Assembly: GCA_035426385.1 (NCBI GenBank)
Contig: DAOLZQ010000041.1
Coordinates: forward strand, 1 to 26,153
Source of the DNA: Parvibacillus sp035426385
GTDB lineage: Bacteria > Bacteroidota > Bacteroidia > Chitinophagales > Saprospiraceae
Direction of reading: 5' to 3'
DNA: 26,153 bases
The notes under the pieces were generated by a model. The model searched no databases. It had not been told where the DNA came from and saw only the letters and a program-made list of their open reading frames with translations. The first letter of the stretch is position 1, and each line of letters starts with the position of its first letter. Position numbers and translations under genes: made by a program. Shown here piece after piece: positions 23,106 through 26,153 of the stretch.

Positions 23106-24194
23106 TTATTTTTGTGCAAAACGGACTAAGATAATACCGATACCCAGAAAAATAAGGTTTGGAATCCACACGCCTAGAATCGGTGGAATGATATTGCTCG
23201 AGGCAAATGTCACAGAAAACCGTGACAAGACCATGAATACAGAACCTAGTGCAATGCCCAGTGCCAGGTGAAGGCCTATACCCCCACGAACCTTGCGAGA
23301 GGAGACTGCTACACCGATGAGTGTCAGTATCAATATGGTCGCACTATCTGCGCTACGGCGATGCAGCTCAATAATGTATTCGCCGATCGAGCCGGTCCCA
23401 CGACTTTCTTCTTTCTTTATAAAGCTGATAAGCTGCGGTGTGGTCAGTGTCTGCTTGTAGTTGCGAATAGTATAAAAATCTTCCGGTGATAGGTTTAGTT
23501 TTCTTCGGAGGACAAGAGCTGGTTCTATCCGAAGGGTCTCTTTCATTCCATTGAAGGAATGCTCGGTAATATTACGCAGTTCCCATTCACGGGTCGAATC
23601 GATATATTTTGCATCCCTGGCTAATAATATTTCGGTAAGCTCTCCATCTTTATAAAACTCCAAACGCATATCTTTAGCAGTGCTATCGGTACGTGAAAAA
23701 TAGCGAATAAAGGCCTTCTCATCGGGGTGGAGCATGATGTGTACGTCATTATTCTGACTGCTGTTGTCATCCTTTGTTATGTATTTTGCTTCGAACTCAA
23801 TGCGATTTTTATTGAGCAGCGGTATGAAATAGTGGTTACCAATAGCGTGAATAAGAGAGATGAGGCCCGCTGCCAGAAGAAAAGGCCGGAGGAACCGGCG
23901 GTAATTAACACCTGCATTCAGGATGGATATAACTTCAGAATTCGCTGCCATACGGCTGGTAAAAAAAACCACACTAATGAGCGCAAATAGAGGCCATAGC
24001 AACCAATTGATGTGCGGTATAAAAGCAGCGTAGTACTTCCAGATGATCTCTCCCACTGTGGTGGGTTCGTCTATAAACTTCTCCAGCTTCTCACTAATAT
24101 CGATCACTACTGCGATCATAGTAAAGATAAAAGCAGTGAAGAAAAAAGTAGTCAAATACTTTTTAATAATAAAGACATCAAGTTTTTTGAGCAT
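23106..24194 (-). CDS. lptG: LptF/LptG-family lipopolysaccharide export permease
   Basis: A 362-residue YjgP/YjgQ-family protein. MLKKLDVFIIKKYLTTFFFT begins the first helix; helices follow near 60-80 and 97-118, then a periplasmic beta-jellyroll domain (about 125-270) and three C-terminal helices (about 278-358). Two such permeases with LptB drive lipopolysaccharide from the inner membrane to the Lpt bridge. Bacteroidota carry two or more paralogs, and the choice of LptG over LptF is tentative. It starts 25 bp after the alpha/beta-hydrolase stop and is probably co-transcribed with the hydrolase and glycosyltransferase upstream, which fits a cell-surface polysaccharide or LPS role for the group. 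Confidence 0.85.
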   Translation of the reverse strand: MLKKLDVFIIKKYLTTFFFTAFIFTMIAVVIDISEKLEKFIDEPTTVGEIIWKYYAAFIPHINWLLWPLFALISVVFFTSRMAANSEVISILNAGVNYRRFLRPFLLAAGLISLIHAIGNHYFIPLLNKNRIEFEAKYITKDDNSSQNNDVHIMLHPDEKAFIRYFSRTDSTAKDMRLEFYKDGELTEILLARDAKYIDSTREWELRNITEHSFNGMKETLRIEPALVLRRKLNLSPEDFYTIRNYKQTLTTPQLISFIKKEESRGTGSIGEYIIELHRRSADSATILILTLIGVAVSSRKVRGGIGLHLALGIALGSVFMVLSRFSVTFASSNIIPPILGVWIPNLIFLGIGIILVRFAQK

Positions 24195-24219
24195 AGAACT
24201 ACTTAAACCATACGGTCGG

Positions 24220-25023
24220 TCAAAGATAAACCTGATTATTGACGTTTAAGAAATTGGACAGTGCTTTTCTGCAATCTACCGGAGCTTCAAACATACTCAT
24301 ATGAGTGGAATGGGCCGGAAAATAAACTGCAGAGCGGGTCGGGAGCGTCAACTGAGCGAGACTCGCCTCTACCGGAATCGCCTGATCCGCCAAACTGAGT
24401 ATAAATCCAACGGGTATAATTGCTCTGCTCAGGACATCACTCAGATCAGATCGGTCTCGCATCGCCTTCAGACAACCGATTATTCCGGCTTTAGAAAAAC
24501 CTACTGTTTGCTGAATCAAGTGGTCAAAATGAGCGCTATGCGTCGATATGTATTCGGAGGAAAATAATTTTCCAAGTAACTCTTTCATGAAAATGAAGTG
24601 GTCATTTCGCTGAACGAAGTCTATTTGTTTACTTCTTGCTTCTTTCTTGTCCGGCGCATCTGCGTAACAATGGCTGTGCAGCAACAGCATTGCAGATAGT
24701 GTATCGGGATATCTATGCAATAGTTCCATGGCGATATAGCCACCTATACTATGACCAATTATGGTCCAAACCTCGATATCAAGTGATGTGCGGAGCGAAT
24801 CCATACAGTTTGCCAGAGACACCATGGAATAATCAGCCAACGCATCAGAAAGTCCTATTCCGGGTATGTCAGGCAAGATCCAACGGTATCGGGTACCGAA
24901 TGAATTAAAAAAATCATGGTAGGCTGAGCTGTCAAGGCCAAAAGCATGAAGAAATAAAATCGGTATCCCTTCATTACTATCGGAATAATAAATCTGCTTG
25001 CTTTTATAATTGAAATAGGGCAT
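24220..25023 (-). CDS. Alpha/beta-hydrolase
   Basis: A 267-residue alpha/beta-hydrolase fold protein. LFLHAFGLDSSAYHDFF (23-39) holds the oxyanion-hole HxxG-like segment, Ser92 in IGHSIGGY is the nucleophile elbow, Asp213 in SLADQAIP and His241 in HSTHMSMFE complete the triad. The family includes esterases, lipases, lactonases and C-C hydrolases; no substrate can be named. It lies between a glycosyltransferase gene (8-bp gap) and lptG (25-bp gap) on the same strand, so it may be a surface-glycan or lipid-modifying esterase, but that is only inference from position. Confidence 0.85.
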   Translation of the reverse strand: MPYFNYKSKQIYYSDSNEGIPILFLHAFGLDSSAYHDFFNSFGTRYRWILPDIPGIGLSDALADYSMVSLANCMDSLRTSLDIEVWTIIGHSIGGYIAMELLHRYPDTLSAMLLLHSHCYADAPDKKEARSKQIDFVQRNDHFIFMKELLGKLFSSEYISTHSAHFDHLIQQTVGFSKAGIIGCLKAMRDRSDLSDVLSRAIIPVGFILSLADQAIPVEASLAQLTLPTRSAVYFPAHSTHMSMFEAPVDCRKALSNFLNVNNQVYL

Positions 25024-25031
25024 AACTCAAT

Positions 25032-26153
25032 TTAAATACTTTTATACACAGCCAGGATGCGACTGATGTATTGATCATTTGTAAAATTATCCAGAGCGTA
25101 TTCACGCCCTTTTGTACCCAATGAATTCCGCAATGAATTATCCGCTAGCAATCTAATCATTTCATTAGCAAGTTCTCGGTAATTATCAAATAGCAGCCCA
25201 CCCTTACTATCAGAAATAATTTCAGTAGTAGCTCCATCATTGAGGCCGATCACTGGCACGCCATACGCCATTGATTCTGCAGTAACTCTGCCCATGCCTT
25301 CAAACTTGCTACATACTAAGGTAGCTAGTGCACCGCTGTAAAGTGGCGCAGGATTAGCAATGTATCCTTTGAGATAAATCTGAGCTGACAATTTCAGTTG
25401 CGAAATCAATTTATTTAGTTTCAGTTCATAGGACTTCCAACCTTTTCCTGCTAGGAATAATTGTATTTCCGGATGCTTTGCACTTACTAGCTCCATCGCC
25501 CTGACAGCCATCTCCTGACCCTTGGAGGGATGAAGCATACCGAGCATCAGGAAATATTTTGGCGCTTCCATTTGAGTAGGCATTATGTCCTTTTCGTTAA
25601 AAACGCCGTTGTAAATTTTAATTGCCCGTGTGTAACCAGGCATTCGCTTTAGATAATAATCTTTAATCGCATCGGAAATAAATATGAGCTGATCTGCTTG
25701 CTGTAATTTTTGATAGAAAAATTGTTCTCCACGCATAAACTTAATGCCATAATGGGCTGTGCCATATTCTCTGATGTGCCAGATATGGCGCACGTTCAAC
25801 ATCTCTGCCAGTTGCCAACCGAGAGATACCACTGAGCTATTGGAATGGATGATATCCGGTGAGAATGCACGAGCCTCTTCGATAATGCCGGGAAAAAATT
25901 GGCTCATAAATCGTCGCCAGATCAACGGGAATAACCAATAGTTTAAAGAACGGTTTGAATAGCCCCAATTTTTAAACTTAAGAATTCTAAATGGGATCCT
26001 TCTTTTCTCCAGCTCGTAAGTAAATTCCCCCTCTGCAGGGCAGAATACCATTACTTCATAACCGGACGTATTCATAACTCCTTCTACCAGCGTCAACAAG
26101 GAGCGGTTTGCCCCCAGGTATGCACTATAATGGGTTATGTAGAGGATACGCAT
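25032..26153 (-). CDS. Glycosyltransferase family 4-type enzyme (GT-B fold)
   Basis: A 373-residue protein whose ATG is the last three bases of the window, so the ribosome-binding site and promoter are not visible. MRILYITHYSAYLGANRSL begins the N-terminal Rossmann domain (a GxxxSL-type acceptor loop near residue 14-20); residues about 195-360 are the C-terminal domain with LGMLHPSKGQE (204-214, donor-binding Lys211) and the E-x7-E motif Glu285 and Glu293 in EGMGRVTAE. GT4 enzymes transfer a sugar from a nucleotide donor with retention, often in LPS O-antigen or exopolysaccharide synthesis. The donor sugar is unknown. The short gap to the hydrolase gene suggests one operon continuing to lptG. 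Confidence 0.9.
   Translation of the reverse strand: MRILYITHYSAYLGANRSLLTLVEGVMNTSGYEVMVFCPAEGEFTYELEKRRIPFRILKFKNWGYSNRSLNYWLFPLIWRRFMSQFFPGIIEEARAFSPDIIHSNSSVVSLGWQLAEMLNVRHIWHIREYGTAHYGIKFMRGEQFFYQKLQQADQLIFISDAIKDYYLKRMPGYTRAIKIYNGVFNEKDIMPTQMEAPKYFLMLGMLHPSKGQEMAVRAMELVSAKHPEIQLFLAGKGWKSYELKLNKLISQLKLSAQIYLKGYIANPAPLYSGALATLVCSKFEGMGRVTAESMAYGVPVIGLNDGATTEIISDSKGGLLFDNYRELANEMIRLLADNSLRNSLGTKGREYALDNFTNDQYISRILAVYKSI

Overview
The window looks like chromosomal DNA from a member of the Bacteroidota, perhaps a Saprospiria/Chitinophagia-like lineage; the class is a guess. Four things support the phylum. Promoter -7 boxes fit TAnnTTTG (best case TTTG-N19-TATCTTTG ahead of the HU gene). There is an S46 dipeptidyl-peptidase of DPP11 type. 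Two secreted enzymes end in T9SS-like sorting domains. An alpha-oxoamine synthase of the sphingolipid/sulfonolipid type is present. The tRNA gene has no encoded CCA, and several genes appear to start with GTG.

Layout. 1-2547 (minus): a Lys/Ala-rich histone-H1-like protein cut by the left edge, 760 bp without a visible gene, a DinB/DUF1572-type protein, and a short SSB with a strong terminator. 2892-6280 (plus): a tight run of zinc-ribbon protein, metal-dependent cyclase/hydrolase, TPR-like two-TM protein and secreted M28 peptidase; the first three overlap at their start and stop codons. 6682-11156 (minus): a CoA-transferase/hydrolase, a DUF6265-like lipoprotein and a periplasmic DPP11-like peptidase, with short palindromic repeats in the flanking spacers. 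11344-13003 (plus): a PKD-cyclophilin lipoprotein and a polyphosphate-glucokinase-like ROK kinase, convergent with an alpha-oxoamine synthase (13007-14263). 14452-16204: HU and S20 with divergent canonical promoters, TrmB and tRNA-Cys. 16216-18178: a small lipoprotein, a GlsB-type membrane protein and a VWA protein of the MoxR-associated (YehP-like) kind. 18245-21736 (plus): an Omp85 protein, a secreted amidase with a T9SS domain and a Rieske protein. 21754-26153 (minus): a glycosyltransferase, an alpha/beta hydrolase, an LptF/LptG permease and a MacB-like permease.

Most of this is housekeeping and envelope biology: peptide scavenging (M28, DPP11), outer-membrane and LPS handling (Omp85, LptG, glycosyltransferase), lipid synthesis and nucleoid proteins (HU, H1-like). 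I found no prophage, insertion sequence, CRISPR array or obvious defence island. The parts least explained are the overlapping 2892-4704 gene set, the VWA gene without its usual AAA+ partner, and the ACCT-NNN-AGGT and ATCCT-NNN-GGAT palindromic repeats in the spacers.
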